64,000 bases of DNA, from positions 852,001-916,000 of the forward strand of contig NC_132976.1 of NCBI RefSeq assembly GCF_047496725.1, in the 5' to 3' direction. The stretch comes from Anoplolepis gracilipes (lineage: Eukaryota; Arthropoda; Insecta; Hymenoptera; Formicidae). Positions 41,820-55,300 of this stretch are shown here, one piece after another (the stretch's first letter is position 1; every line of letters starts with the position of its first letter). The notes under the pieces are model-generated. The model was given only the letters and a program-made list of their open reading frames with translations, was not told the DNA's origin and did not search any database. The position numbers and the translations under genes were made by a program.

Positions 41820-42320
41820 CAGCCGTGTCCAAAAGTATTAAGCATCCTTAATTTTTTCTTATTATGTAAATACTGAAAAATACGGGAAAAAAATTTTTTA
41901 AACTATCATGTTAAAGCTGAAATTTTAAGCTTCAAGATACTTTTTTTTTAAACTTTTACTGCGATGATTTTTCGTCGAGTATCAACTTTTCTGAAAAGTA
42001 CAGGTTTAGCTTCAAAGTTATGTAATCCGGCTAAAAAAAAAAAAATGGTAGGAAAATTTAAAGAAAGTATTTTGTAGATAAAATATTGTAGTTTGTGGAA
42101 CTTGGTTTAAATTTTTCGAAATTTTTATCGGAATTTGTATTTTTTAAAAAAGTTGTCGATACTCTGTGAAGGATCATCCTAAGAACGTTTTAGAACATTT
42201 TAAAAATTGAAATTTCAGCTTTAACGTGCTATTGGTGGTTTTTAATTTTTTTTATTTTTCCAGTATTTACATAAGAAATAAGAAAAAAATTAAGAATTCT
42301 AATATTTTTCAATATGGCTG
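41820..42320. mobile_element. ~500-bp MITE with ~100-bp degenerate inverted repeats
   Basis: Left end CAGCCGTGTCCAAAAGTATT and right end (complement of CAATATGGCTG at 42310-42320) are inverted. Further in, TTATGTAAATACTG and GTTAAAGCTGAAATTT recur in complement at the other side. No transposase frame. It lies in the 3' flank of AGFG, possibly in its 3' UTR. Confidence 0.7.
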
Positions 42321-42325
42321 TGTGT

Positions 42326-42329
42326 GTAT

Positions 42330-42398
<69 letters not shown>

Positions 42399-42403
42399 CA
42401 CAC

Positions 42404-42477
<74 letters not shown>

Positions 42478-42485
42478 ATGTATGT
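42326..42485. repeat. Compound (CA)n(TA)n(GT)n microsatellite
   Basis: A run of CA, then TA, then GT and GTAT units, roughly mirror-symmetrical, so a single strand could fold back on itself. It abuts the right end of the MITE at 41820-42320. Open frames over it are artefacts. Confidence 0.95.
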
Positions 42486-42819
42486 ACCTTATTGGCAGTT
42501 AGTGCCATTAACTTCTATTCGCAGGAGCACCAATCTCATCTCTATATAAATAAAATAATACTTTTATTTATGAATATAATATACACGTTAATAAAGAGAT
42601 TAATATTTGTTACTAAATGCGTAAATATTACTTATTTAGCAGTATTTTTTTACTCCAATTTCCTAACGAGAAATTTTGAACTAAATTAGACGAATTTTTT
42701 TCTTTTTGGGCATTACTTCTAAAAATAGGAATATAAATATGTATATATATCTAGAAAAAATATTCTGTAAAAAAAGAAAAAAATGATTATTATAGCATAA
42801 TGTATTGTAGTAACCTGAA

Positions 42820-42869
<50 letters not shown>

Positions 42870-43548
42870 GTGTATTACAGATCTATTATGTTAAAATTAA
42901 AAATGAACACGTAAAATCGAGGATACACATTCTGTCTCTCTTCTTTATGCACACTTAAATACAGTTTATTTACTTAAAAACTTCTAATAAATACAAAATC
43001 ACAAATGAACACTTAGTCTTTGTTATAATTCAATACCGATAGCTCTAGAGTAGAGATCCACTTAATCGTTCATAATTGCATGATAATTAATTACTTGATC
43101 ATTACACTTGCGCAGTCTATCTTATATGCAGTTGTAATATATTATTAATTGTAATAACATGGTCGGTTCGCGTATTACAATTACATATGAATATAAAGAT
43201 ATAAGCCTTGTTGTGTTGTCAATTAGTTTCACATAGTTGCCATATTTATGTTTCTTTGTTCGTTTGCTGAGTAGTTTGGAAGCTCCGAGGAGAATGTGTG
43301 TGTAAAAGATTCACTTAGAGTAATAAATTATATATATAGATATATATGTCACTGTATAAATGGAGAAAAACAATCGAGAAACACTAATATACGAGTGTAG
43401 ACCAATTATATTAATTGTTATGTATAAACGTACGAGATGTGTATGATGATATTGATATTACTAGGCAGGCGTCGCGTATCTTAGTGATACATCTGAAAGC
43501 GCATGGACTGTCTTCTTCTTCTTCATCATCATCATGGCACGAATTCAT
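42486..43548. other. Convergent 3' flanks of AGFG and dock
   Basis: No exon seen. A (TA)n run lies at about 42826-42866. The dock 3' UTR (minus) presumably occupies the right part; a CATCATCAT/CTTCTTCTT stretch around 43510-43535 lies next to the dock stop. Confidence 0.4.
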
Positions 43549-45744
43549 CTAGCAACCATTGCTACTGGCATTGCCTTTTGGTAATGGGCGCACCAAGTAC
43601 AACTTTTCGCCCTGTTTATTGGTGTAGATTGGCGCTCTCTGGTAATGATCTACAAGCTGATCTAATGTGTGGAACTTCCTTTGACCAATGCAATATAGCG
43701 CTCCTTCCACATGTACCCTAAAGTGCTTATTACGTCCTGGTGCTTTCAAGGATACCGAATAGTCGCCCATCTAAAAATTGACAATAATGAGCAATGTTTA
43801 TAACGCAGTAAACCATCTCATATGTTTGTATTTGTGTATATATATTATTATATGTATCCTTTATGGATATAATAAACTGGAGCAATTAAATTTTTAACTA
43901 ATTTTAAAGCATTAAATTTTCTTTAAACAAATACAAAACTTTGATACTTCTAATTATTTATATATAAAGAAATAGGGTAAATAGAAATAGGCAAACGCAG
44001 ATATTCACAGATTAGATCTTTGAATGTAAAGTTTTGACTGGACTATAATCTATCTTGGTAAAAATGTTGTAAAGTTATCGAAGCAAAATGTTCTGATTGA
44101 AGCGCGACATCAACCGCACTTACTATACACTTACGTTGGTTTCGCTATCCCTGATTAGGAAATCTCCATCGTGGCCGTGTTGATTGAGCAGCGTGTCGCA
44201 TTGCGAACGCGTAATACTACCGTAGTACCAGGGTTTACCGACGAGATGCGGCCGATCACCCGGATCCGGCCTCCGTTCGAGGGAATCCCCTTGACTGATC
44301 TCGCTGCTCGTCATGCCACGTTCGCGATACGGTTGTGTCAAGTATTCGCTGAGTTCCTGAAGATAATTGCGCGGTACCAGTCCGACTTGTCCCTGGCTGT
44401 TTCTCGCCTTGTACCATTCCGGATCTGCTGGCGGTCGATCGAGAATCTCGAGGCGATCGCCCTTCTCAAACGACAGTTCCTGATCGTTGTTGGAGGAGAA
44501 CGAATAAAGGGCCACCACGATATCGAGCACATTCTCAGCCATTGCGTATGTGTGCAGCGTGTCGTCGGCATCGCCCTCTTCCTGAGTATAGTTCGACGGG
44601 AACCAGCCGGCCTGGGTGCCGCTTTGGCCTCGCCACCAACCATCGTTGCTCTTCTCGAGTATCAGGATTCTGGTGCCCTTCACGAGGGACAACTCGTCTG
44701 CCTGCTGCGCCTGATAATTATACTTGACAACCGCGGTACCGATCGCTTCGCTTGGATCGGCCGGCAGACGTCGCGCCATGATGGGTGACTCAACCGCACG
44801 CGATGGCGAGTTACTGGATGGCAACGTCTTGGAGCCAGAGCCCTTTTTAACCTTCTTCTTAATACTGTCGAACAACGAGGGCTTCTCTTTTTTAACATAG
44901 TTGCTCGGCACGTACCCCGCCTGTCCTCTCGCACTTTGTACTCGCCACCAATGTTTCGAATCGTCCAACAATAGATAGCGATCATTCTTACGTAAATCTA
45001 GTTCCTGGGCACCCTGTGCCCCGTAATCATACTTGGCGACAACGTAACATACGTCGTCTTGACTCGTCTTGCCTGAAACGGTATCATGATTATTATAGCA
45101 CATATTAATAAAAAAGATGCATAATGAGAAAGAAATCATTATGTTAATCTCTTCTTTTGCTAACGTCAATTTATCACATTCAACGATATATACATAAATA
45201 ATCAATTATCACTCTCTCGCTCTACCTTATTTTGTTTGTAAAATTTATAAATATTAAGAATAATTTATATATGTATGTATTATATAATTTAGTAAAATTA
45301 TAACAAAAAATCATCAGGTTCATACTATTTTTTTTTATAACAAAATCATAAAATTAAACTTACTATTCTTAATCATCACTCTACACACACTCACACACAA
45401 GTACTATATCTGTTTATAGTAACAGTAACATGTACTTTATAAATTTACGTAACAAATATCACAATATATATATTGATACAAAATTATTCATACAATAATC
45501 GATTTTATGGATTAAAGATTATATATAAGAAATAAAAGTCTCAATATGTTTTTCAAGAAATTTGCAAAATATATATAGAACTAAAATTATAACTTTCCAA
45601 AATATACAAGAAATTCAAATCATCATCAAGATAACAGATCTATATAGACCTGATGAGCTTTATATTGATGTCAAATTGAAAAAAATTTACATACAAAGCA
45701 AAGCATACGAAAAAATAAAACGTACCATGCTTCATGGCTGCCAT
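43549..45744 (-). CDS. dock: Nck-type SH3-SH3-SH3-SH2 adaptor (Dreadlocks)
   Basis: Dock/Nck links phosphotyrosine receptors to Pak and WASP actin regulators, for example in axon guidance. Minus-strand exons: 45726-45744 (MAAMKH), 44135-45072 and 43549-43770, 392 residues. SH3-1 spans about 14-68 (VVAKYDYGAQGAQELDLRKN, GYVPSNYV), SH3-2 about 115-170 (AVVKYNYQAQQADELSLVKG, GWFPSNY) and SH3-3 about 186-245 (VVALYSFSSNNDQELSFEKG, GLVPRNY). The SH2 domain runs from about 290 with WYYGSITR and the phosphotyrosine-binding FLIRDSE; it continues in the last exon (GDYSVSLKAPGR, FHTLDQLVDHYQRAPIY). The SH2 intron falls after SETN, in phase 0. The 19-base first coding exon is inferred from phase and a GTACGT donor. 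A non-coding leader exon may lie near 48,081-48,180. Confidence 0.94.
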
Positions 45745-45827
45745 GTGCGAAAAAATAAATACATATATATATGTATATACGATGATATATTATATATATA
45801 TGTATTTAAATTTGTATGTACAGCTGA

Positions 45828-46042
45828 GAGTGTGGCGTGAGTAGCTGCTACTCACGTACTACTTCAACAAATCTTAAGTCTGCTTGTACAGAGTCGACGG
45901 CGTAAGTGCAGCAGGCATTCATTATTTTACTTTTGCTTTTTTTTTGTTCAGTGCTGATGCACCTGCTGATTTCTTTGGTCAGAATCCATCGTTCTCAAGG
46001 GTAGCGCAAGCAAGTGCATTACCAACACTTTGGAAAAAATAA
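45828..46042 (+). CDS. Possible unidentified two-exon terminal coding piece
   Basis: An open stretch at 45828-45901 ends at a good GTAAGT donor. After a 50-base intron with a pyrimidine-rich tract and CAG acceptor (45951) it continues in phase at 45952-46042, ending ADAPADFFGQNPSFSRVAQA then SALPTLWKK and TAA. The joined frame is open for about 54 codons and AATAAA-like sequence follows the stop. I do not recognise the peptide and find no ATG or upstream exon in frame; a TGA precedes at 45825. It lies in the 5' flank of dock on the opposite strand. It may be the end of a transcript starting elsewhere, or chance. Confidence 0.22.
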
Positions 46043-46144
46043 AATAACTATCATTAGCATGAGATTATCAAATAGACAAGTTTGATAAAACTTTATTTTT
46101 TTATTGTAATATTATACTTAAAATACACATAATATACATATTAA

Positions 46145-46325
46145 TAGAGTGAGTCAAGCTAAACTTTTTATCTGGAGTATAACTTTTATAAAGATTAATA
46201 ATTATAATTGTGATTATTCAAAGATATTTGAATCTGAAGTTACACGATGAATATTAAGTGAATTTCCATTATGGTAAAACAAGAAAAATAATCGCAAATT
46301 ATTACACATTAAGTGACTCACCCTA
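46145..46325. mobile_element. Small MITE with GTGAGTCA ends
   Basis: The ends TAGAGTGAGTCA and TGACTCACCCTATA are inverted, about 180 bases apart, with weak similarity further in. Non-coding. Called on the terminal repeats only. Confidence 0.4.
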
Positions 46326-48193
46326 TATACGTGCTTGTTTACTTTTTAAAAAATCTTTATCTCTCTAAATGAGCAATATATTTCACAGTTGCAACATCTG
46401 TTTGTGATAAATATACATTCTAATATCAAAATTTATTGAACTCTTATATATGCAATTCAAATTAATAATTAGTAACATTAAAAATCAACTTGGAAATTAT
46501 AATAAGCAAATTATTTATAAATCAATAGCTATATCTTAGCGATTATCTTTTGTAAATTAAGTAAGTTAATGTAATCTTCTATACAAAGTACATGATCTGT
46601 ATCCTAATATATTATAGTATACTAAATTATATATATGCATGCAATATAATATACAAATATAAAAACTACATATTTACGCATACAATTTAGGCTAAATATA
46701 ATCAATATTAACATAAAAAATATATAACTAACATATTTTTGGAATATATTTAGAATTTTTTTGGAAGCTTTATAGATTCAATAATAATGCAATCTTACGT
46801 TAGGAAAAAATCTAACAAGATTTAGAACACAAATGCATTTTGGACAAACTAAAAATGCACTTGTGTACACAACAGTGAACATTTCCCAGTCTCCCCCCTC
46901 TTTTTTATCTCGTATGTTGAAAAAATTTCTGTAGTGTTCCGAGAGGGAGAAGTCTCACGGGGAGAGTTATGATCTAAACAATCGATTAAGAGAAGACAAC
47001 AATCTGCCATTAAAAAATTTCGCTAATAAATATAATTTTCCAAACAGTGTAAAGCCGGTTGCGTCGTAACTGATGACGCTATAGTCACCCCTGCTGACTC
47101 GAGTTTCCTCCTTTCTGCCATATCGTAAACGCGGGCATATAATCTAGAGAAAAGCAACTAATAAGATATAAGGTAGATAAAAATATATAAAATCATCGAT
47201 GCTCACGCAGTGCGAATGCGAGGCTCGCCGTGTCGCATATGTCGCGTATATGAAAATCCACCATCTCCGTTTACATCACGACTATAAAAGCGCCGGAGAT
47301 GCTCTCGGAAAGGGACAGTGATACCGCTGAGCGAAATTAGTCATAGACATGGCACAACTGACTCTAAGCGAGCGAGCGGTCGCTGCTCTAAAAGGCTCGT
47401 CTGCTTCTCTCTCACTCGCTCCACTCTCTCCTTCGCCTGAGAGAGAGAGAAACAGGCGAGCGACGTGACACAACCTACGCGCTACGAAACGTGCGATGAG
47501 AGTACGAGAAGCAAGCAATATGTATGTACATATATAATAAATGCCGGCCGGACTTACCGATTTTTAAACTTGACATATTCCTGCATAAAGCTTTTGGGAT
47601 CTTACGTCGTTACAGGGCTTGTTTTCCCCCACCCCGAGTCGCAGCCATGAACGACTGGAGCGGTACCTTCGTACCGAGGGGGGCTCGTGTGCGTGTCTAT
47701 CACTCTCACTCCCTCTCTCCCTCCCTCTCTCTCTCTCTCTCTCTTTCTTTTTCTATTACTGACAGAAGCGGGGAATCAGGAAAGGAGTGCGCCACGTTCC
47801 ATCCGCTTTCGATCGTCCCCGACGTCGGCGAGAAAGAATGATAACTGATACGCACCAGGATGCACCGGGATCACGGGCGATCGGATGGTGTGTCACACGC
47901 GAATCACCGCCCCTGCAACTCGCGGCGAGAACGGACAGCGGACCCGAAACCCGAAGCGACGTTCACGGCGCTGATTCGCGGCCGCGCGACCCCTCCCGCA
48001 CGAAGGACAGACCCACCCTTAGGCCGAAGATGTGTGTATGTATGTATATACCGAACTGAAGGCTCAGGGTATGTGCATACCTGTCAGTTGGCGTCGCAAG
48101 TCCTCCATCCGGCTGAAACGTCCGCTGCGCCATCTGGCGACAAAAAGTTTCTTTCCGGTATACTCTCTTTTCTTCCACTTCCGGTTTAGACAT
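46326..48193 (-). promoter_or_regulatory. Dock upstream region with CpG-rich promoter and possible leader exon
   Basis: The left part is AT-rich and featureless. From about 47,000 to 48,190 the sequence is GC- and CpG-rich with a CT tract near 47,700-47,755, typical of a promoter. On the minus strand a good donor (CTGACAG then GTATGC, exon end at 48081) follows a stretch containing two CCGGAA ETS-type sites near 48,155-48,185. I infer a dock non-coding first exon here. The frames in this region do not resemble proteins. Confidence 0.35.
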
Positions 48194-49258
48194 GCCGTGG
48201 CTGAAGACCCTATAATAAGAGACCAGGCAAGAACGAGGCCACTTTTGATTGGTGCGCCATGTTTCGTCTATTCCCGCTCATATTCAAATTTCACTCAAGT
48301 TAAATATAAAACATTATTTTAACAAATTATTTAAATTAATATAAAAATTGTTTTGTAATATTTTTATAATATTTAATATTATTTAGATTTTAAATAAATA
48401 GAGTAAAGCCCGTATCAAACTACGCATTGAAAATTGAGATTAAAGATTGAAGATTGAAATTTAACCAATTAAGATAAAGCAATTTTAGTTTCCTTTGTTC
48501 TGATTAGTCAAATTCTAATCTTTAATCTTCAATCTTCAATTTTCAATGCGTAGTCTGATACGGGCTTTACTCTATTTAAAATTTAAATAATATTAAATAA
48601 CATAAATATTAAACATTATAAAAATATACAAAAGTAATTTTTATATTAATCTAAATAATTTGTTGAAATAATTTTTTTATATTTAACGTTTTCTTAATAC
48701 TATAAAAAACTCAAGTAAAAGAAAGGAATAATTAATTAAGTTAGAAACATTTTTAATATTTGCAAAATTGATTTAAAAAAGTATGTATAGCCATAGACTT
48801 ACTATCGTATCTTTTTTTAATATTACTTTTAATATTTTTTCTCTTTATATTCTTAATCGAAATGTTACAAATTTTTAAATAATTTTAAAAAATCATTGAT
48901 GACAATTCATAATATGTTCACAGTATGTAACCTGGCTAAATTTAGAAATTAGATAATTTTTCCAATTAATATTTTTAATATTAAAATTTTTGAATAATAT
49001 CGGCATATTCTTTCTAATAATATAAATAGTTTAAATGTTTTTACATTGACATACGACACGTCGTTTAGGATCTGTTGGAAAAAATACTCATTGCATATTT
49101 TTTTGCAGAAGAATTATTACAAAATTCGGCTGAGCAGCCACCCATTTTTAAAATTTCTCGCTCGCAGAGGGTTTTGACGAAACATGACGGGCTACTAGTC
49201 TCTGATTGGCTAGTTTCTTTGCTGACCGGTCTCTTATTATAGGGTCTCTAGCCGCGGC
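48194..49258. mobile_element. ~1.06-kb inverted-repeat element between dock and IQGAP
   Basis: Outer ends are inverted: GCCGTGGCTGAAGACCCTAT on the left and ATAGGGTCTCTAGCCGCGGC on the right, with the shared core CCTATAATAAGAGACC and, further in, GACGAAACATG / complement. Arms are about 80-90 bases and diverged. Inside lies a 400-base palindrome and, inside that, a family 1 MITE. No transposase frame. The right end is about 200 bases before the IQGAP ATG. Confidence 0.65.
48294..48698. repeat. ~400-bp palindrome with a MITE at its centre
   Basis: The left arm begins near GTTAAATATAAAACATTATTT and the right arm ends with the complement near AATTTTTTTATATTTAACG. The arms also share ACAAATTATTTAAATTAATA-like and AGAGTAAAGCCCG sequences. 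The centre (about 48405-48570) is a second copy of the palindromic MITE of 26425-26589, with ends AAAGCCCGTATCAAACTACG and complement. Confidence 0.8.
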
Positions 49259-49456
49259 TGTGTCTATTTTATTTTCTCAGTCCCATCTAGGTATTCGATA
49301 TACACCGTGACTGTTCGTTTTGCGTTGTCAGCACTGCCGTCAGTGCTGCCGTGGAATGATAAATTTGAATTTGAGAGAATGTAACGTATCGTCTGATTTG
49401 TTTTTCACCTGTTGCGTTCTCCGACTTTTCGCGTGTGACAGTTGTTCGTTCTCAGA
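49259..49456 (+). promoter_or_regulatory. IQGAP promoter and leader
   Basis: About 200 bases before the IQGAP ATG, more GC-rich than the flanks. TCAGTC at about 49277 matches the arthropod initiator consensus, with a TTATTATAG AT-rich element about 40 bases upstream inside the inverted-repeat arm. Assignment as core promoter is inference. Confidence 0.35.
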
Positions 49457-52229
49457 ATGATCAACGCGGCTGACATTTCGACGGAAGATGGAAAAGGTAA
49501 GAAAACTGTTAATCTATAATCTCACTTCATGTTATATTAATTAATAATAAATATATCTCTCCGCATTCTCATATGCAAATCACGGATTTTTTTATAAACA
49601 ATCGTTGGTTTCGAGAGTCAATATAAATATGAATATGAATGACTAATAAAATTGATAAATTTACATTTATATACGTATGATTGATTATAATTATGCACGT
49701 GTATGTATGTATAATTATGTGCTGGCTATTTGGAAATAGCAGAGCGAATAAGTACAGCAGTTTGAGAGAAACATTCTTGTGACATTGACATTACAAAGAG
49801 ACAATTTAAATGTACGATATCTATATAGTTTGTATATTTCGATCGAATACAAATGTTTACGATTGAATGCATTTTAGAGGAAGATGTGGGAAAATCTGCA
49901 GAAAAAATGGACGAACAACGCAGAAAAACATTGGCATATGAGTATCTCTGCTACCTGGAAGGAGCAAAGAAGTAATATATTAATATAATATAAATATTAT
50001 AATAAAAAAGATATATTCTTTTTTAAATAAAAAGAAATATTAAAATTCATGAAAAATTCTTTTTTTTTGTAGATGGATAGAAGCTTGTTTGAGAGAATCG
50101 TTACCTCCAACAACCGAGCTGGAGGAGAATCTTCGCAATGGTGTATATCTGGCTAAACTTGGTCATTTTATGGCACCTAATGTTTTACCATTGAGTAAAA
50201 TCTATGACATTGAACAGCGCAGATACAAAGCTGTAGGATTGCAATTTCGTCACACGGATAATATAAATCATTTTCTGAAATGCTTGGTATCTGCACAATT
50301 ACCATTGGTGTGTGCTCATATAATAATCATGAGAAAAAAATGTATTATTAATATAATGTAAATATGGATTCTGTTTACATTTATCAATATATTTCCTTTT
50401 ATAGACATTCCTACCGGAAACAACAGATATATACGATAAAAAGAATATGCCACGAGTAATATACTGTCTCCATGCTCTTAGTACACATTTATTTAAATTG
50501 GGGAAAGCACCGCCAATGCAAGATTTGTATGGAAAAGTAAATTTCTCTGGTATGTACTGTGTCCTCTGTAATATTATGTAGAAAATGGATATCAGGACAT
50601 ACAAGTTTAAAACAAAATATTAAAATTAAAATATTAAAATGTTTTGTTTGGATGTGTGAAAAATAAAAAAGATTTATAGCTATATTATGCAATTTTTATA
50701 ACAATTATTATGTGTTTTTTCTAGATGAAGAGATAGATGCAGTTAGTAAAGAATTGCAAAAATATGGCATTCAACTACCTTCTTTCCAAAAAATAGGTGG
50801 TTTATTGACAAACAGTATTGCTATGGACACAGCTGCTCTTCATGCTGCTGTGATTGCAATTAATCAAGCTCTGATAGATAACGTATGCCTGTTTTATTTT
50901 ATTTATAAAATAATTCCTTTACACAAATAATTTTACTTAGTACCAATTAATCTGTATATTTTCAGGATGATAAAATTCTATATACACTTCAAAGTAAAGA
51001 GGCACAATTAAATAATATTAAACCTGTTTACATCAAAGAATACACTGAAGCACTATTGACTGCTAAAATTGCAAAAACAGAGGCATCACTTAATAGAGTA
51101 TGTGATTATATTACTAAATTTATATCTTTATGTTCACTTTAATAATTTTATTAATCTTTCTCTTAATACAATGTTATTCAGTCCCTCAATGACAGTTATG
51201 TAGCAGATGTTTATGATGAGTTATTAACACAAGCAGAAATACAAGGACACATTAATTATGTAAATGGTAAATAAGTATTATTTAAGATATATAGATTTTA
51301 ATAATTATTTGATGATTTTCATAATTTACCAAATTGTATCTGATTTAGTTTGTTATTGTGACAAAACCTATTTCAGCTTCCTGTGCCCTGAAAGTTATCA
51401 TTTCGTCTGTATTACGTGACGGTGCTGAATTAATAGCTTCTTTAGGGGTATCTGTATTACCTTTCAAGGTATAGGAAGATATATATTTTTTTTAATATAA
51501 ACTATTTGCATATTAAAAAGTGCTTTAATTAATGTTATAAATATTTTACAGAATATAGTTTCTGAGAATGTTGAAGATTACAAAAAACAACTCATGCTGG
51601 TGTTGGATGAAGAGCCATGGAATGACACATATGCATCTGAAAACATTCAGTACTGGACAGATACATTTCAGAGTGCGATTGACAAAGCAAACGAGAATGC
51701 GCAGCGACGCCGCAAACGTTAATATTACTTAATAAAATTTCTATAATTTTTTTTTTTTTCAAATAAATATGGACTAGAATTTCGATTTATATTACAGGAG
51801 AGAAAACTGTAAAACTGCTGAACATGGCTTTAGAATCTGCAGATAAAGAGAAATTTTATGAGATTTTGCATAGTCCATATTTGGAAGTCTCTCATTGTAT
51901 TGATGAGTATGCAGTTCCATTGTATTACCAGGAGATGAAGGATGATCATGCAGAATCTCAGGTAAGTTTATACATATTTAAAATTTTTATTTTTTAGAAA
52001 TAAAAGAAAAAATCTAATGCAATGTCAAATATTTATTGTATGTGAAAGCTTTTTTTACTTAATTTTTTGTTAATTTTTTAAATCCATTTAGTTAAGAATT
52101 AAGTAGTTAATTTTTGTCTGTGATTGATGAGTAGGAAGTATTAAAGAAGCTTTTGTATAATAAATTTATTTTAAATTTGTATCTCAAATTTATTTTGATT
52201 TCCTGTAAATTCTAGAAGTTCTAAAATTC

Positions 52230-52301
<72 letters not shown>

Positions 52302-55300
52302 CAAAAGTTGACAATACTTATTTTCTTTTTTCTATTTACTATTATTGCAGTCAACTTTTTTCATTAATAGCAACAATTTTGTTTCTGACAGACTGATCTC
52401 ACTTATAATGACATAGTAGCTAGTGTACGTTTATTACCCAATATAGCTGCTATTACTAAAGCAGTGGACACGGAAAATCCAGATTTTGTGTTTGAAAAGC
52501 TGTCGAATCCGGATGTATATTTACCTGTATGTATATATACATAAGAATCTATAATTATTTTCACTGATATATAGAAACAAACTATTTTAACATAGTACTA
52601 ACAAGTAAGTATGATTTCATTATAGGGATTGGACGAATTTAATAAAGTAAAGTATGCACATACACTAGCGACTCTTCGGCAGGTAAAGCTAAGAACATCC
52701 CAAGAATGTTCTTTACTAACGTATAGCGACATTCAACAATGTATTTATTCGGTGAATGCAGAGTGTGACGAAGGTTTCGAAGGTAGAATAAAAATATCAC
52801 ACTAATGATATACATGTGACTACATTTTTACATATCAAATGTTATTGAGAATTAATATGATATAATTTTTTTTTAACAGTTATAAAGATTTTACAGCAAA
52901 TAAATCAAGCTATAGCGGCGAACGATTATGAGACTATGATGAGAGCCTTAGAAATAATAACCGACAAGTATGATATACCCAAGTTTTCACATGATGCTTT
53001 ACTTTACTTGAAGATGTTTAAAAAACGTTTAATTGAGAAAGAATCTGACGGATCTGAGCTGTGGTTGGATGATATTAAAACTGTAGCAAAAACAGTTTCA
53101 TTAGAAATTGAAAAAATTGAAAACAGTACGTTGGAATTATTCACATTTATTATTAAATTAAAATTTGATAGATATAATACAAAAGATAATAATAGACAAC
53201 AGATAAAAATTATCTTAATTTTGTTATTTATAGTGATTGAATTTTTATACAATATCAACATCTATATACAAGACAATAATATGAAAGAAGCTTGCGAGTG
53301 CTGTCAAAGCTTTAACATGATTAAAAATTTTAAAAAACTTACCAAAGAATGTCAAAAGAGATGTTTTCTGGCATTGGTGCAATTACAAAAGCAAAAGGTA
53401 TAAAATAATTTTTTTTTATAAAAACAATGTACATCTTGCATAATTATATAATCATTCATTATACATTTTGATCACAGCGCAAAATATATACTTGCCCGTA
53501 TATTTCATATACGACCGACGAAGGAAATAAAATCTATATTGATTTAAAAGACAAAAGGTATGCATGGGAATGTCCGGCAGATATTAAGAAAACTTATCAT
53601 ATCACTATAAATGATATAAACGTACGTATATGTTATTTCTGAGTTTTATGCCTAGTTTAAAGGTACACATTACTAATAATCGTCTGTTTTACATTTGTAG
53701 GAAATAATTGAATCTGTTTTAATAGAGAAACATCAGAAAAATTGTGTAATGTATGATGAAAAATTACTTATTAGACTTCAAGCTTGCATTAAAGGATATT
53801 TATTACGTAAAAAGATTGTTGATAGATATGATTATATCAATGATAATGTAAGGAGTATTGTCATGATACAAGCATGGTGGAGAGGTATCAGGCAACGTAA
53901 ACAATATCATAAATTGTTGAAAGAAAGGGAACGACAATTAAATGTATTATTAGGTCACAATAAATTATTAAATGCAAAAGCAAATAATAAAAACGATACA
54001 TTACATCAAGATAAGTTATTAAATGTTAAAAGAAGTAACAAAAATGATAAATTAAATCGATATAAGAAACAGGTAAATTTTTCTTTAAATTTAATTTTTG
54101 ACTAAACATTTTATTTTGTAACAAGTTGCATTTTTTATCAGTAAATAATAACTTATTGTCATAAAATGTTTCTAAATTACAGGAAGATAAAATAATAAAG
54201 ATACAAGCTTTATGGCGTGGCCGAGCATCGAGGAAAGCTTTTCATTCATTATTGCGCTCGGAGAAACCGTCATTCCCTGTGGTCAGGCACTTTTCAACGG
54301 TATTAGGTTTCAGTGCGGAAGATTACGACAAAGACCTAGAATTACAAGTACGTTGATTTTTGTATTATTAATTACGTATTACAATATCAAATTTGCTTTC
54401 ATGGCAATTTATTTTAGAAATTAAAGCATGAGGTTGTTCAATGTATAAGGCACAATCAGAATTTGTCGGAGCAGTTGAATAACATGTATATTAAAATAGG
54501 ACTATTGATACAGAACAGAATAGCATTACAGGTATATTTTTTTCTTAATTATGCAATCAAAATTTACTAAAACATCAACTAAAACATATTTACTTGCATA
54601 TATTTATGTAGGACGTAGTAGCGCACGGAAAGAGTCTGGATTCTCTCGCGAAGGACCAAAACGTGAATAAAAATCAAAGCATCTTGTGCGATTCCGCCAC
54701 GACACCACACAAGGGTCTCAAATCGTTAACGAAAGAAGGACGTAAGATGCTAGAGGGCTATCAACACTTGTTCTATGCGTTGCAAACGAATCCGCAATAT
54801 CTGTCCAAATTGTTGTATTTACCGCCTAGTAACAAGTCCAACAAGTTGTTCTTGAAAAATATCATCTGGACACTATTCAATTTCGGATCGAACACGAGGG
54901 AAGACTATTTATTGCTGAAACTTTTCGGTTATGCATTGAAAGAGGAGATCAAGTGCAATTGTCATCAGCCTTCCGATGTATTGACTGGCAAGCCACTGGT
55001 TCGCGAGATGGTGGTCAATTACGCGAAACAGTTTAACGGTCAGGCATCATTGAAGCAAATTGTCGGTCCGTTAATCGAGAAGGTCTTGGAGGAGAAGGAT
55101 CTATGTATGGAGACGAATCCGGTAGATATATACAAGCTTTGGCGAAATCAATTGGAAATGGAGTCTGGCAAGTCTCTGGATATGCCTCACACAGTGTCTC
55201 AGGAGCAGGCGCTGAAACATATTCCAGTCCAGGAATCGCTCACGAGAGCGATAAATCAGTTAAAGAAGATTTCTCTTGAATTTCTCAACAGGATAACGAG

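Noticed and set aside
47282..48193. Open frames in the GC-rich dock upstream region on both strands
   Set aside because: Arg/Ser/Pro-rich frames typical of CpG-rich promoter DNA, many overlapping on both strands, no domain seen.
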